DNA from: Deefgea piscis
Lineage (GTDB): Bacteria; Pseudomonadota; Gammaproteobacteria; Burkholderiales; Chitinibacteraceae
Assembly (NCBI RefSeq): GCF_013284055.1
Contig: NZ_CP054143.1
Span: forward strand, 3,224,001-3,288,000
DNA length: 64,000 nt
Direction of reading: 5' to 3'
Both the position numbers and the translations under genes were made by a program. Positions 46,651-55,254 of the stretch are shown here, piece after piece (within the stretch, counting starts at the first letter, position 1; the number at the start of each line of letters is the position of its first letter). The notes under the pieces were generated by a model, which searched no databases, was not told where the DNA came from, and was given only the letters and a program-made list of their open reading frames with translations.

Positions 46651-46698
46651 GGTATTGCCCTAGGAACGACACTCATAAACAACCCGCAAGCCATACCC
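46651..46698. repeat. 49-bp hairpin element, copy 4 (left of a direct repeat pair)
   Basis: AGGTATTGCCCTAG at the left and GCAAGCCATACCC at the right form an imperfect hairpin. The ~60 bases around it are repeated directly at 46842-46897. Confidence 0.65.
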
Positions 46699-46710
46699 GA
46701 CAAGCCCAAA

Positions 46711-46830
46711 CGTAGGGTGGAATAAACGAAGTGCATTCCACCAGACACCTCAGAAGAGGTCGCCGAACTATTGCGATCAACAATTTGTGCACGAAGCCGG
46801 TGGAATGCGCGTTGCTTATTCCACCCTACA
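46711..46830. repeat. GTAGGGTGG-type inverted repeat element
   Basis: Arms 46711-46742 (GTAGGGTGGAATAAACG, closing GCATTCCACC) and 46799-46830 (GGTGGAATGCGCGTTGC, closing CCACCCTAC) are inverted around 56 bases. The same pair recurs at 60055-60132. The element lies between the two direct copies of the 49-bp hairpin. Confidence 0.8.
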
Positions 46831-46849
46831 GGACTCGCTTTTTATAAGC

Positions 46850-46897
46850 AGGTATTGCCCTAGACAAGACACCCTCAAAAAGCTAGCAAGCCATACC
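46850..46897. repeat. 49-bp hairpin element, copy 5 (right of the direct repeat pair)
   Basis: Direct repeat of 46651-46698: shares AAGCAGGTATTGCCCTAG and AGCAAGCCATACCC, with a diverged middle. It ends just before the stop of the LytTR gene. Confidence 0.65.
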
Positions 46898-46898
46898 C

Positions 46899-47633
46899 CT
46901 ACATTTGTTTAAACTGTGCGGCGTGGCTGCGGCTGAGTGGCAAGATGGCAAAATTGTTTTTTAGATAGATTTGCTGGCGGCCCAGTAGGTCTTTTTCGAT
47001 TTTGGCGATGGCGGGCAAACTCACCAAATAACTGCGGTGAATTTGGGCAAAATACTGCGGATTGAGTTGCGGTAATAAGTCTTTCAGCGACGTGCGAATC
47101 AAAAACCGCCCGCTCTCCGTCACCACTTCGGTGTATTTATCGGTCGCCTGAAAATAGCGCACCTCATCCACCGCAATCAGCCGAGTGCTGTCGCCTAGGC
47201 TGGCAGTAAGCCATTGCAAATAGCTCGGTAGCGCGGGCGCGATCAGTTCACGACTGAGCTGACTCCAATCAACATTGGGCTTAACCTCGCGCTGCAAGCG
47301 CAGCACGCATTGCGCCAACCGCGCTTCGCTCACTGGTTTTAATAAATAATCCACCGCCGATTGCTCAAAAGCAGCTACCGCGTATTCGTCATACGCGGTG
47401 ACAAAAATCACCCGCGTATCGCGCCAAGTGGCCGCCACTTGCAAGCCATTCAGCCCCGGCATCCGAATATCCAAAAAAGCAAAATCCGGCTGCCATTGGC
47501 TCAGTAGCGCCACCGCTTCAACACCATTTTTGGCCTGCGCCACAATCTGTAATTGCGGCCACACCACGGCCAGGCGGCTGGCAAATGCCGCCATCAATAG
47601 CGGCTCGTCATCGGCAATCAGGGCGGTAGGCAT
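46899..47633 (-). CDS. LytTR-family response regulator
   Basis: 244 residues. Receiver at 1-115 (LIADDEPLLMAAF, FLDIRMPGLNG, VIFVTAYDEYAV, YLLKPVSE) joined to a LytTR DNA-binding domain at ~145-244 (VDEVRYFQATDKYTEVVTES, LIRTSLKDLLPQLNPQYFAQ, IHRSYLVSLPAIAKIEKD). Same architecture as AlgR/LytR. It follows the LytS-type kinase by 72 nt and is the last gene of the seven-gene envelope operon, so it probably controls that operon. LytTR sites are degenerate and none could be named. Confidence 0.93.
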   Translation of the reverse strand: MPTALIADDEPLLMAAFASRLAVVWPQLQIVAQAKNGVEAVALLSQWQPDFAFLDIRMPGLNGLQVAATWRDTRVIFVTAYDEYAVAAFEQSAVDYLLKPVSEARLAQCVLRLQREVKPNVDWSQLSRELIAPALPSYLQWLTASLGDSTRLIAVDEVRYFQATDKYTEVVTESGRFLIRTSLKDLLPQLNPQYFAQIHRSYLVSLPAIAKIEKDLLGRQQIYLKNNFAILPLSRSHAAQFKQM

Positions 47634-47705
47634 CGATTTTTACCTTTATATTCATCATTCATGCTTATCGGGCATCAATACAGCACGGCTGGGCGATTGG
47701 CCTAA

Positions 47706-48770
47706 TTATTGCGATTGCGCAAAAGGAATCCGCAATTCGGCCACCACACCACAAGGGGTATTGCCAGCGACACTCAGTGTAGCTTGGCTACCATATAAAT
47801 ACATCAGCCTATCGCGTACATTGGCTAAACCGATACCGCTTTTAGTTGGCGTATTCAGATTCAAACCCAAACCACTATCGATCACCCGTAGGCACAATTG
47901 CGTGCCGATTTGCTCGGCTTCAATCTCAATCACGCCGCCAGCAATGGCAGGTTCAATGCCATGTTGCAAGGCGTTTTCCACCAAGGGTTGCAATAGTAAC
48001 GGCGGCAACTGCGCCCCGCGTAAAGTAGCGGGCACGCGAATTTGATAGCTTAAGCGCTCGCCCAAACGGATTTGATTAATCGCCAGCAGCGCGCCCACTA
48101 AATCAAGCTCCTCGGCCAAGCTGGTTGCCGATTGCCGAGTGCGCTTGAGGCTGGCGCGCAAATAATCATTCAGATGCTCGAGCATGGTTTGCGCCAAAGC
48201 GGGGTCACGCGCAATCAGGCTGTGTAAATTGGCCAGCGTATTAAATAAAAAATGCGGTTCAATTTGCGCTTGCAGCATCGCCAATTGCGCGGCGGTTTGC
48301 GCTTGCTGCGCCTCGGCGGCGTGACGGCGCTGCACTTCTAATTCGGCCCGATCACGCTGGGCGCGAAACAACAGCCAAAAAAAGGCACTGGCAAACCCTG
48401 AAATCAGTACCGCAATCGCCACCCAGCGCCAAGCTTGGCTGGGCGCATCCAGCAAGATGGCAATCACATTGGACGCGCCGAATGCCGCGGCCAGCGTAAA
48501 GCCTGCCAGCAAACCGACCGGCGTACTGATCAACATTCGCCAAGGCCGTGGCCAAGCCTCACCCGTAATGCGATCCATCGCCCAATTACACAGCCAAATA
48601 CAAAAACCGATGCAGTTGGAAATCACTAGATTATCGATCAGCGCAGTGCGCTCGTCGATCAAGGTCAGTAGCACCGCAATCAGCGCATTCACCAAGAGTA
48701 AAATCGGCAAATCCTTTTGGTAGCGGCACGTCATTGTTTGGGGTTGTGGCTGCATCAATCGATCACTCAA
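47706..48770 (-). CDS. LytS/AlgZ-type membrane sensor histidine kinase
   Basis: 354 residues. Four hydrophobic helices at ~18-35, ~48-64, ~80-103 and ~115-135, then a coiled coil and the His_kinase (PF06580-type) domain: phospho-His in QAQIEPHFLFNTLANLHSLI, N box LVENALQHGIEP and G box DSGLGLNLNTPTKSGIGLAN. No separate extracellular sensor domain, so it may sense the membrane or a protein partner. It overlaps the barrel protein gene by 4 nt. Pairs with the LytTR regulator. Confidence 0.93.
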   Translation of the reverse strand: MSDRLMQPQPQTMTCRYQKDLPILLLVNALIAVLLTLIDERTALIDNLVISNCIGFCIWLCNWAMDRITGEAWPRPWRMLISTPVGLLAGFTLAAAFGASNVIAILLDAPSQAWRWVAIAVLISGFASAFFWLLFRAQRDRAELEVQRRHAAEAQQAQTAAQLAMLQAQIEPHFLFNTLANLHSLIARDPALAQTMLEHLNDYLRASLKRTRQSATSLAEELDLVGALLAINQIRLGERLSYQIRVPATLRGAQLPPLLLQPLVENALQHGIEPAIAGGVIEIEAEQIGTQLCLRVIDSGLGLNLNTPTKSGIGLANVRDRLMYLYGSQATLSVAGNTPCGVVAELRIPFAQSQ

Positions 48771-50071
48771 AAAAAGTATTTCACCACAGCTTGTAGGCTA
48801 TGCCGTTGTGGCAACGCGCCGTATTGACTGCCCGGTGCGCCGTTTTGATACTGCCATTGCAACGCCCAATCCATGCGCTCAAAATGGTAACGCGCTTCTA
48901 ACCAGCTTTGCCAGCTTTGATCAACTAAGTCGCGTCGCAGCATCCAATTCAAATCCAGCGCCTTGAATCCAGCATCGCGCCAGGTAATAAAACTCATGGC
49001 CGCCTGTTGCGTAGGCAGGCTTTGCGCATTAAACACCGCACTGCGATACGCCCAATAATCGGCAGGATTAAGCCACAAAGCGCGCCATTGGCTTTGATTG
49101 AGTGCTGCGCCATCGTAGTGGTATTCCAAACTCAGCGAGAGATTATTAGCAAAGGTATACGTACCACCAGAGGCCAAGCGCGAATGCCACGCCACTGGCG
49201 CAGCGGGCAACAAGGCCGCGCTGCGCCCGCCACTGTATTCGGCGTAGAGGGTTAAAGCGTCACCCGCCAAAATCGACGCATTCATCCCCACCTGTGGCGA
49301 CTGCCCTTGCTCGCCCAAGAGTAAAAACTGCGGCGCAAAGCCCGGCAATACTTGCACACTACTGGTCAACAAATAGCGGGACACCGGATTACTCGCGCCC
49401 CAATCGGGCGAAAACGCCGCGCTTTGCCGCTGATTTGCCAATTTGGGCGCGAACACGGCATTGACTGCACCGCCCTCCCACACCCATTGCCCGCGCAACA
49501 TACCCACGCCAAGACGGTTTTCGCGCAAACTCGCTGGCGCAATCGACACCACCGAGCGCAAAGCACCGACTTTAAAATAATCGCTTGGGTTGTAGCCCAA
49601 GGCGACGCCATTGCGCTGATTAATTCGCCCCAGATCGAGCGCAGCATTGGGCTGCGCCTGCCAGCTGACATACACTTCTTTTAAGGTATTCACCACCTCA
49701 TACTGCCCATCTTGCCCCAGCCAATCCGCGCGGTTGGCCAGTGTAAAGCGCCATTCGGGATTGATCGCCGTATCGAGCAACACATCCACCGAGGCACGAC
49801 TAATGCGTATATCGTCCAAAGGCGCACGCTGATTGACATGCCCCAGCATACCCTCAGTAAAAATCTGCCAATCCGATCTCGCCACCGCTGGCTCTAGCGC
49901 TTGATCGGCCAAAGCCAGTGCATCGGCATCATCACCCCAGCACACGGGGCTAGCGAGTAGCACGATCAGCACCATCCCCGCCACGCTACATTGCTGTGGC
50001 GCCAGCGCTTCGCGGCCCAGCGTCGACTGCATCATGCGAGTGCCACGCCCCATTTGCCAATGCGCCATCAT
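48767..50071 (-). CDS. Predicted outer-membrane beta-barrel protein
   Basis: 434 residues. A hydrophobic signal-like segment (SVAGMVLIVLLASPVCWGDD) is followed by a domain rich in alternating polar/hydrophobic strands with many aromatic residues, and the chain ends in Phe (VVKYFF), typical of outer-membrane barrels. Tyr/Trp girdle-like patterns recur (LSLEYHYDGAALNQ, WALQWQYQNGAPGSQYG). No named family recognised; it resembles alginate-porin-like or DUF1302-like barrels only in general pattern. It overlaps both neighbours by 4 nt, so it is translated with the LolA-like protein and the kinase. Confidence 0.8.
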   Translation of the reverse strand: MMAHWQMGRGTRMMQSTLGREALAPQQCSVAGMVLIVLLASPVCWGDDADALALADQALEPAVARSDWQIFTEGMLGHVNQRAPLDDIRISRASVDVLLDTAINPEWRFTLANRADWLGQDGQYEVVNTLKEVYVSWQAQPNAALDLGRINQRNGVALGYNPSDYFKVGALRSVVSIAPASLRENRLGVGMLRGQWVWEGGAVNAVFAPKLANQRQSAAFSPDWGASNPVSRYLLTSSVQVLPGFAPQFLLLGEQGQSPQVGMNASILAGDALTLYAEYSGGRSAALLPAAPVAWHSRLASGGTYTFANNLSLSLEYHYDGAALNQSQWRALWLNPADYWAYRSAVFNAQSLPTQQAAMSFITWRDAGFKALDLNWMLRRDLVDQSWQSWLEARYHFERMDWALQWQYQNGAPGSQYGALPQRHSLQAVVKYFF

Positions 50072-50922
50072 TCGGCCTTAAAGCGGGGCAAAAAATCCCG
50101 CTGCAGCCAGCTCTCGGGCACGTCGCGAAAGGCAAAATCACTGCTACGCAGCACCGTCACCCACTGCGGATCGAGCCCATCAATAATCACGGTTTCGGTG
50201 GGGCGCGACACGCCAAGCTGCTTTTGAAAGCGGCGGTAATACGCCGTTTTTAATAAATGCTCGCTGCTGGAATAAAACTTGGCTTTCACTGGCTGATTAT
50301 TATGGCGATCAATCCAGTAATCGATGCGGTGATACGTCACATCCGGTGTTTTGGCATTGAGTTTGAGCAAATACGTATCGCGATTTTGCCGCTCGCCATC
50401 GGCAATTGTTTCTTCACCGACCAAGCTGGCGGTGTAATCCACCGCCAAATTCACCGTGACCACGTCGCCATTGGCCGCTTGGCCCAGCAAACGCTGCTGC
50501 GGCGAAATGCGAATACTGGCTTTGCTGGATGGATCATATAACCATAAATCATTGCCATTTTTCAGCAGCAATTTACCGGCATCGCGCTGCGGCGCGACAA
50601 AGCGAATTAAATTACGAAACTGCCCGCTCTGCGCATCAGCGCGCGCATACACCGCCAAGGTGCTGGTTTGCACTTGCTTGCCGTTGCGATATTCAATCAA
50701 AGTGCTGGTGACGCCAAAGGGTTGCTCAGGATTTCGAATCGCGTCGCTAGCACTTAAAATTTGCTGCGCACTCGGTGCCGCGCCCACTGCGGCGCAACAG
50801 GCCAGCAACAGACTCGCCCCCCACACTCGGCAGCGCGTTTTAAGAGCGCGCTGGGCCGCGTGATGATCGGTACGCCAAACCGCGGGCTTCGCCCCTAAGC
50901 TTTGCTCCATCGCTTTATTCAT
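50068..50922 (-). CDS. LolA-like outer-membrane lipoprotein-sorting family protein
   Basis: 284 residues with an N-terminal signal peptide (WGASLLLACCAAVGAAPSAQ) and a LolA/LppX-like half-barrel. Characteristic segments are ILSASDAIRNPEQPFGVTST, DLWLYDPSSKASIRISPQQR, then LLGQAANGDV and YHRIDYWIDRHNNQPVKAKF. Such proteins accompany RND or ABC exporters and may carry a lipid or lipoprotein through the periplasm. It overlaps the small membrane protein by 8 nt and the barrel gene by 4 nt. This makes a continuous inner membrane-periplasm-outer membrane route plausible. Confidence 0.85.
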   Translation of the reverse strand: MNKAMEQSLGAKPAVWRTDHHAAQRALKTRCRVWGASLLLACCAAVGAAPSAQQILSASDAIRNPEQPFGVTSTLIEYRNGKQVQTSTLAVYARADAQSGQFRNLIRFVAPQRDAGKLLLKNGNDLWLYDPSSKASIRISPQQRLLGQAANGDVVTVNLAVDYTASLVGEETIADGERQNRDTYLLKLNAKTPDVTYHRIDYWIDRHNNQPVKAKFYSSSEHLLKTAYYRRFQKQLGVSRPTETVIIDGLDPQWVTVLRSSDFAFRDVPESWLQRDFLPRFKAE

Positions 50923-51103
50923 CTTTGTCGTCCTTGTTTTTCGGGCGGCGAAACAATAAATTCACCCCAACAATAATCAGCACCAAGGGCCACCACAGCG
51001 CCCACATTTGGCCAAAGCTGGGTAAAAAGCCAAAGTTATGCGCCAAAAACAACAGCCCGAGCGCAACCAATAACAGCGCAGAAAAATACTTGTGTCGCAT
51101 CAT
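50915..51103 (-). CDS. Small LiaI/LiaF-like membrane protein
   Basis: ~62 residues with two membrane helices: FSALLLVALGLLFLAHNFGF and MWALWWPLVLIIVGVNLLF, joined by a short loop, and a basic/acidic tail RRPKNKDDKDE. The NFG and WPL..I..G pattern matches the LiaI/LiaF transmembrane domain (DUF5668-like) seen in envelope-stress proteins. AAGGAG lies just before two adjacent ATGs (51103 and 51100); either may be used. The frame's extension to 51127 is not supported. Confidence 0.8.
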   Translation of the reverse strand: MMRHKYFSALLLVALGLLFLAHNFGFLPSFGQMWALWWPLVLIIVGVNLLFRRPKNKDDKDE

Positions 51104-51147
51104 TCTCTCCTTCTGACATTGACGCATACCGGTTTACCCATGGCGAC

Positions 51148-52545
51148 TTACACATGGCGCAGTGCATCGACAATATTCATTCTGGCAGCACGGCGCGCTG
51201 GCCACCAAGCCGAGATGGCCGCCAACACCACCAACATCAATCCAGTGCTAAGCAGCATTCGCGTTTCGCCCCACACCCGCACTGTCAGTGGCACCGGTTC
51301 AGTATTGCCCGGCGGCAACCAAGTTAATCCGGCGTGATTGATGCCCCAGGCCAATAACAGCGCCAGCAGCACCCCAAAAATCGCGCCAATCACCCCCAGC
51401 AAAGCGCCCTCGCAAACAAACAGGCGCCAAATGCCATTACGCCGCACGCCCATTGCCCGCAGCGTGCCGATTTCCACCGTGCGCTCCATCACCGCCATGC
51501 TCATGGTATTGCCAACGGTAAACAGCACAATCGCCCCGATCAGCAGCGAAATAAAACTAAAAATCGCGGTAAACATGCCAGTAATTTGGCCGTAGGATGG
51601 ATTGAGCGTGGCAAAGTCATACACCGCCAAAGGCTGATCTTTGAGTGTGCTCGTCAATAGCGTATTGATGCGCGCTTGCGCTTTAGCTAAATCAGCGCTG
51701 TGTTTAAGCTGCAACACAATCGCCGTCACTTGCGGCGTTTCTTGGCCGTACACCAATTGCTGCGCCTGCGGTAAATGCAGCATCATTGAAATATCATCCA
51801 GCTCTTTGACCCCAAAGCCTTGCGCTTTCACCACCGCCAAAGTTGCCACATTGGGCGCGCCGTGCACATTGGCGGCTAACAGCTCAATCTGCGGCCAAGC
51901 GCTGGTTTGCTGTTTGGGGTTTTCGGCATGGGCTTGCTGCGACAAGGCGCTAATATCATCGGGTGCCGCCGGGCCAGCATTGACTTTGGCTTGGCTGGCT
52001 GGACAATTTTTAAGCTGCAACGGCGCGCATAATTGCAACACCCGCGCTACGCCATGGCCAATCACCACCGCATTGCCCGCCGTGCCGGTTAAGGCCAGCG
52101 TTTTGGGCTCGCCGGGAAAATCAAATTCATTCCAACGGCGCATTTGATTTTGATCGCTCACCCATACCCCAGTACCGATCACCGTGCGCGACACGCCAGC
52201 GCTAAAGTTGCCGGCAATACCCCCTAGGCTGAGCGTTGGCGTCACCACGGTGAGCAGTGGCTTGAGTTCTGGATCATGGCGTAGCACTTCAATCAAACTG
52301 GCGTAGTTTTTGATGCCATACGCCGCTGGATTGCCGCTGCCGTATAAAAAATAATCTTGATGCTGAATCTGCAAATGCCCGGCGCTACGCACAAAATTGG
52401 TTTGCAAACCCAAATTGATATTGCCGCTATACCCGCCAAACAACAAAATCGCCACCGCGCCAATCATCATCGCCAATAAGGTGGTTAAAGAGCGGCGGCG
52501 ATTGCGTAATAGATTTCTCAGCGCTAACGTTGCAACACTCATCAT
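51148..52545 (-). CDS. ABC transporter permease, MacB/LolE-like (FtsX family)
   Basis: 465 residues with the four-helix type VII ABC topology: N-terminal helix ~21-40, a periplasmic MacB-like domain (~45-330), and three helices near the C-terminus. MERTVEIGTLRAMGVRRNGI is the coupling-helix segment, and the final region ends with WWPARRAARMNIVDALRHV, typical of LolC/E and MacB. Such permeases pull substrates out of the membrane or periplasm by mechanotransmission. It overlaps the ATPase gene by 4 nt. Sequence suggests a lipoprotein- or peptide-extrusion role. Confidence 0.92.
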   Translation of the reverse strand: MMSVATLALRNLLRNRRRSLTTLLAMMIGAVAILLFGGYSGNINLGLQTNFVRSAGHLQIQHQDYFLYGSGNPAAYGIKNYASLIEVLRHDPELKPLLTVVTPTLSLGGIAGNFSAGVSRTVIGTGVWVSDQNQMRRWNEFDFPGEPKTLALTGTAGNAVVIGHGVARVLQLCAPLQLKNCPASQAKVNAGPAAPDDISALSQQAHAENPKQQTSAWPQIELLAANVHGAPNVATLAVVKAQGFGVKELDDISMMLHLPQAQQLVYGQETPQVTAIVLQLKHSADLAKAQARINTLLTSTLKDQPLAVYDFATLNPSYGQITGMFTAIFSFISLLIGAIVLFTVGNTMSMAVMERTVEIGTLRAMGVRRNGIWRLFVCEGALLGVIGAIFGVLLALLLAWGINHAGLTWLPPGNTEPVPLTVRVWGETRMLLSTGLMLVVLAAISAWWPARRAARMNIVDALRHV

Positions 52546-53237
52546 GCCACCGCCATTTTGCGTTCAATCGCCACAATACGACCATCCCGAATCAGCACCG
52601 CGTCATCCGCGGCGGCCAAAACTTGTGGGTCATGCGAAGAAAAAATAAACGACACCGCCAACTCGCGCTGCATTTGCCGCATTAGCGCAATAATCGACGC
52701 ACCAGTATGGCTATCTAAATTGGCCGTTGGCTCATCGGCCAGCACCCATTGCGGCTGCGTCGCCAAAGCGCGCGCAATCGCCACCCTTTGCCGTTGCCCG
52801 CCTGAAAGCTGGCCGGGTAAATGCTGGCTTTTTTCGCTTAAACCGACAGCGTCGAGCAGCATTTTTACCCGTTTATGCCGCGCTGGCCGCGCCACTTTAG
52901 CCAGCAGCAAAGGGTATTCGATGTTTTCAAACGCCGATAACACCGGCAATAAATTAAAGTTTTGAAACACAAAACCAATATGGCGCAAACGAAAATCGGC
53001 CAAGGCCGAATCGCTCAGTTGCTGCACGTTTTCGCCGGCCACCGTAATCTGGCCGCTATCGGGCAAATCAATGCAACCAACTAAATTCAGCAAGGTGGTT
53101 TTACCGCTACCTGACGGGCCTGAGAGCACCGTAAACCGCTGCGGCAAAATCTCTAAATTAATATCGGCCAAAGCGGGCACTGCCACACTGTCGAGCTGAT
53201 AGCGTTTATTCACTTGCTGTAAGGTGACTGGCAACAT
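52542..53237 (-). CDS. ABC transporter ATP-binding protein, MacB/LolD-like
   Basis: 231 residues. Walker A GPSGSGKTTLLNLVGCID, Q-loop FVFQNFNLLPVLSAFENIEY, signature LSGGQRQRVAIARALA, Walker B VLADEPTANLD and H-loop SSHDPQVL. The conserved PTANLDSHTG stretch is that of LolD/MacB. First gene of the envelope operon. GAG lies ~7 nt before ATG 53237; the frame begins at a TTG at 53249, which is less likely. Confidence 0.94.
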   Translation of the reverse strand: MLPVTLQQVNKRYQLDSVAVPALADINLEILPQRFTVLSGPSGSGKTTLLNLVGCIDLPDSGQITVAGENVQQLSDSALADFRLRHIGFVFQNFNLLPVLSAFENIEYPLLLAKVARPARHKRVKMLLDAVGLSEKSQHLPGQLSGGQRQRVAIARALATQPQWVLADEPTANLDSHTGASIIALMRQMQRELAVSFIFSSHDPQVLAAADDAVLIRDGRIVAIERKMAVA

Positions 53238-53666
53238 GGTCGTTCTCAATTAAAGACAGAGATTTACACTGTATGCCGTTTGGGTAGTGCTGCGTAAATT
53301 TGCGATAAAACGAAGTTTTGGCGCTTGAAATGCCGAATTTTTGGATTAAATGGCGCGCCCAAAATGACGCGGGGCAGCCAATCGGCCGCAAGCGCCGCCC
53401 AATGGGCCATTGCAGCACAAAAAACGCCTCTTTCACCGCGAACTTTGCTCACACAAGGCAGTCAAATCGGCGGATTAATCAGTCAAGCAGTCTAGCGATA
53501 GAAAGCCATTTGTAAGCGCGGTAAGCCGAAGGTTAAACCCCTTGCATTTTCTTATACCAACGCTGAGTTTTTCTGGTATCTTCACAGCCCCCTTTGTTTA
53601 CAAGGGTTTCATGCCAATACCATATATCGGTATGGCACCCATCGTTTGCTCTGCAAGGTATTACCC
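53238..53666. other. Divergent intergenic region with near-palindrome
   Basis: 429 bases with no gene. TGCCAATACC-ATATATC-GGTATGGCA at 53612-53637 is an inverted repeat with one missing base, 30 nt before the YdjM-like start; it may be an operator or hairpin. Other hairpin-like words (ATACCA...TGGTAT) occur at ~53555-53580. Confidence 0.45.
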
Positions 53667-54254
53667 ATGATGGCCCGGACCCACATTGCATTTGCCGCCT
53701 TGATGATGGTGGCCTGCAGTGTTGGCATTTTGCAGCGGATGCCGCAAGTGCATGAAGTCGCCCTCGCTGGCGCAGCCGGCCTACTGCCCGATTTGGATCA
53801 TCCCAAATCGACTTTTGGCCGTATCGTGCCGTATATATCGATACCGATTGCCAAAGTGTTTGGTCATCGCGGCTTTACGCATTCTTTTTTGATGGTCGCG
53901 CTGATTATTTGGCTGTTGCTGACCTATCGCGAGCAGCAAAACATCCCGGTTTTGCCCTTGGTCATCGGCTATTTTTCGCACATTATTGGCGACTTACTCA
54001 CCCCATCGGGCGTGCCATTGCTCTGGCCCATCCGCAAAAAATTCTCTTTGAATATTTTCAAAGCTGACGGCCCAATGGAGCATTTTATTTATCGTGGCTG
54101 CTGGATCGGTGTCGGATATTTTTTATGGGTGGCGCTACAAAGACCGGGCGATCTATGGATTCGCCCTGCCCACATGGCAGTCAGCAACTGGTGCGTTGCC
54201 GCGCTGGAGCAAAGCGCCACCATGCTGGTACATCTACTGCGCATCATGGCCTAG
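53667..54254 (+). CDS. YdjM-like inner-membrane metal-dependent hydrolase family protein
   Basis: ~195 residues. Motifs of the LexA-regulated YdjM/DUF457 family: HIAFAALMMV with the first His, AGLLPDLDHPKSTFG, HRGFTHSFLMVAL, then GYFSHIIGDLLTPSGVPLLWP. These His/Asp residues likely bind a metal on the membrane face. Several hydrophobic helices (~12-28, ~75-95, ~150-165). Function unclear; family members are mostly uncharacterised. AAGG is ~9 nt before ATG 53667. Confidence 0.88.
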   Translation: MMARTHIAFAALMMVACSVGILQRMPQVHEVALAGAAGLLPDLDHPKSTFGRIVPYISIPIAKVFGHRGFTHSFLMVALIIWLLLTYREQQNIPVLPLVIGYFSHIIGDLLTPSGVPLLWPIRKKFSLNIFKADGPMEHFIYRGCWIGVGYFLWVALQRPGDLWIRPAHMAVSNWCVAALEQSATMLVHLLRIMA

Positions 54255-54263
54255 GGATGAGTT

Positions 54264-55127
54264 TTAATTGCGCAGCATCGGATAAGTCAGCAAAGTAAAA
54301 TGCAGCGCATTGAGGCCAAAATGCGCTAGCATCGCCGCCAGCAAACCGCCATAACGATAAGCCACGCCATACGCCACACCGGCGATTGTGGCCAATACCA
54401 CCCAAAGCCAACCACCCGCCATATGCGCCAAGCCAAACAATAATGCCGCCAAACACACAGCAATCGCCGCGCCATAAGGCCAATGTGCCAGCCAGCGACT
54501 TAAATGGCCTTGTATATACGCGCGAAAAAACACTTCTTCGGCCATACACACCAGCAAAAAATTATTTAACAGCCATAGCGCAGTCATCTCTGGCCACTTG
54601 GGCTGCCATGCCACAACATGCCAACTGATTGCCAACGGCACCATTACCGCCATGGCCGCAATCAGTGGAACCATCGCCGCGCCCAGTGTTTTCTGGATGC
54701 TCATCCGCTGCGCCAACAGCGGAAAAATTAACAACAAACTAAAACCTATCAGCGGCTTATCTAAGTTTAAATACAGCGCAAAGGGTAGCGCATCGGCCGA
54801 CAAAGCTTGCGGAGCAAATACCATTGGATTGTTAAAGCCAGCAAAGCGATGCAGCATCAAAGCTAACGCCGTACCTACAAAACCCAGATGCGCCAACAGC
54901 CGCACAGATCGCCGCTGCGCGCACATCCCCCAGCCCGCTAAAACCAGCAAAGCCATGGGCAATACGGCCCAAGCAGTGATCAATCCGAGCTGCGCCGCCG
55001 CACCATAGGCGACGAGCAATATCGGCAGGTAATATCGGGTAGCAAAGCCCAAAATCGCCAGCAAAGACGCCGCAAACAGCGCGGCAAAAGGCAAGAAATG
55101 CAGAAGTGTCATTGCAGCCATCAGCAA
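54264..55127 (-). CDS. CPBP family intramembrane glutamic endopeptidase
   Basis: 287 residues with about eight membrane helices. The catalytic motifs are AEEVFFRAYIQ (EExxxR), FGLAHMAGG and HFGLNALHF, as in CAAX-protease and bacteriocin-processing (CPBP/Abi) proteins. Substrate unknown; related enzymes process lipoproteins, bacteriocins or immunity proteins. Convergent with the YdjM-like gene (9 nt apart). Nothing nearby identifies a partner. Confidence 0.88.
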   Translation of the reverse strand: MLMAAMTLLHFLPFAALFAASLLAILGFATRYYLPILLVAYGAAAQLGLITAWAVLPMALLVLAGWGMCAQRRSVRLLAHLGFVGTALALMLHRFAGFNNPMVFAPQALSADALPFALYLNLDKPLIGFSLLLIFPLLAQRMSIQKTLGAAMVPLIAAMAVMVPLAISWHVVAWQPKWPEMTALWLLNNFLLVCMAEEVFFRAYIQGHLSRWLAHWPYGAAIAVCLAALLFGLAHMAGGWLWVVLATIAGVAYGVAYRYGGLLAAMLAHFGLNALHFTLLTYPMLRN

Positions 55128-55254
55128 AAAAGGTGCTGAATTTTACCGCAAGCCCGCCATCAACAACACGCAAGCTTTGAGTTTAATCCGCCGCTACAAG
55201 CGCAAAAAAGCCTGCTTGAGTTAACCCAAGCAGGCTCACGATCAGGCAAAGCGA

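Noticed and set aside
46645-46905. CRISPR array
   Set aside because: Only two direct repeats with a non-spacer-like inverted element between; no cas genes in the window.
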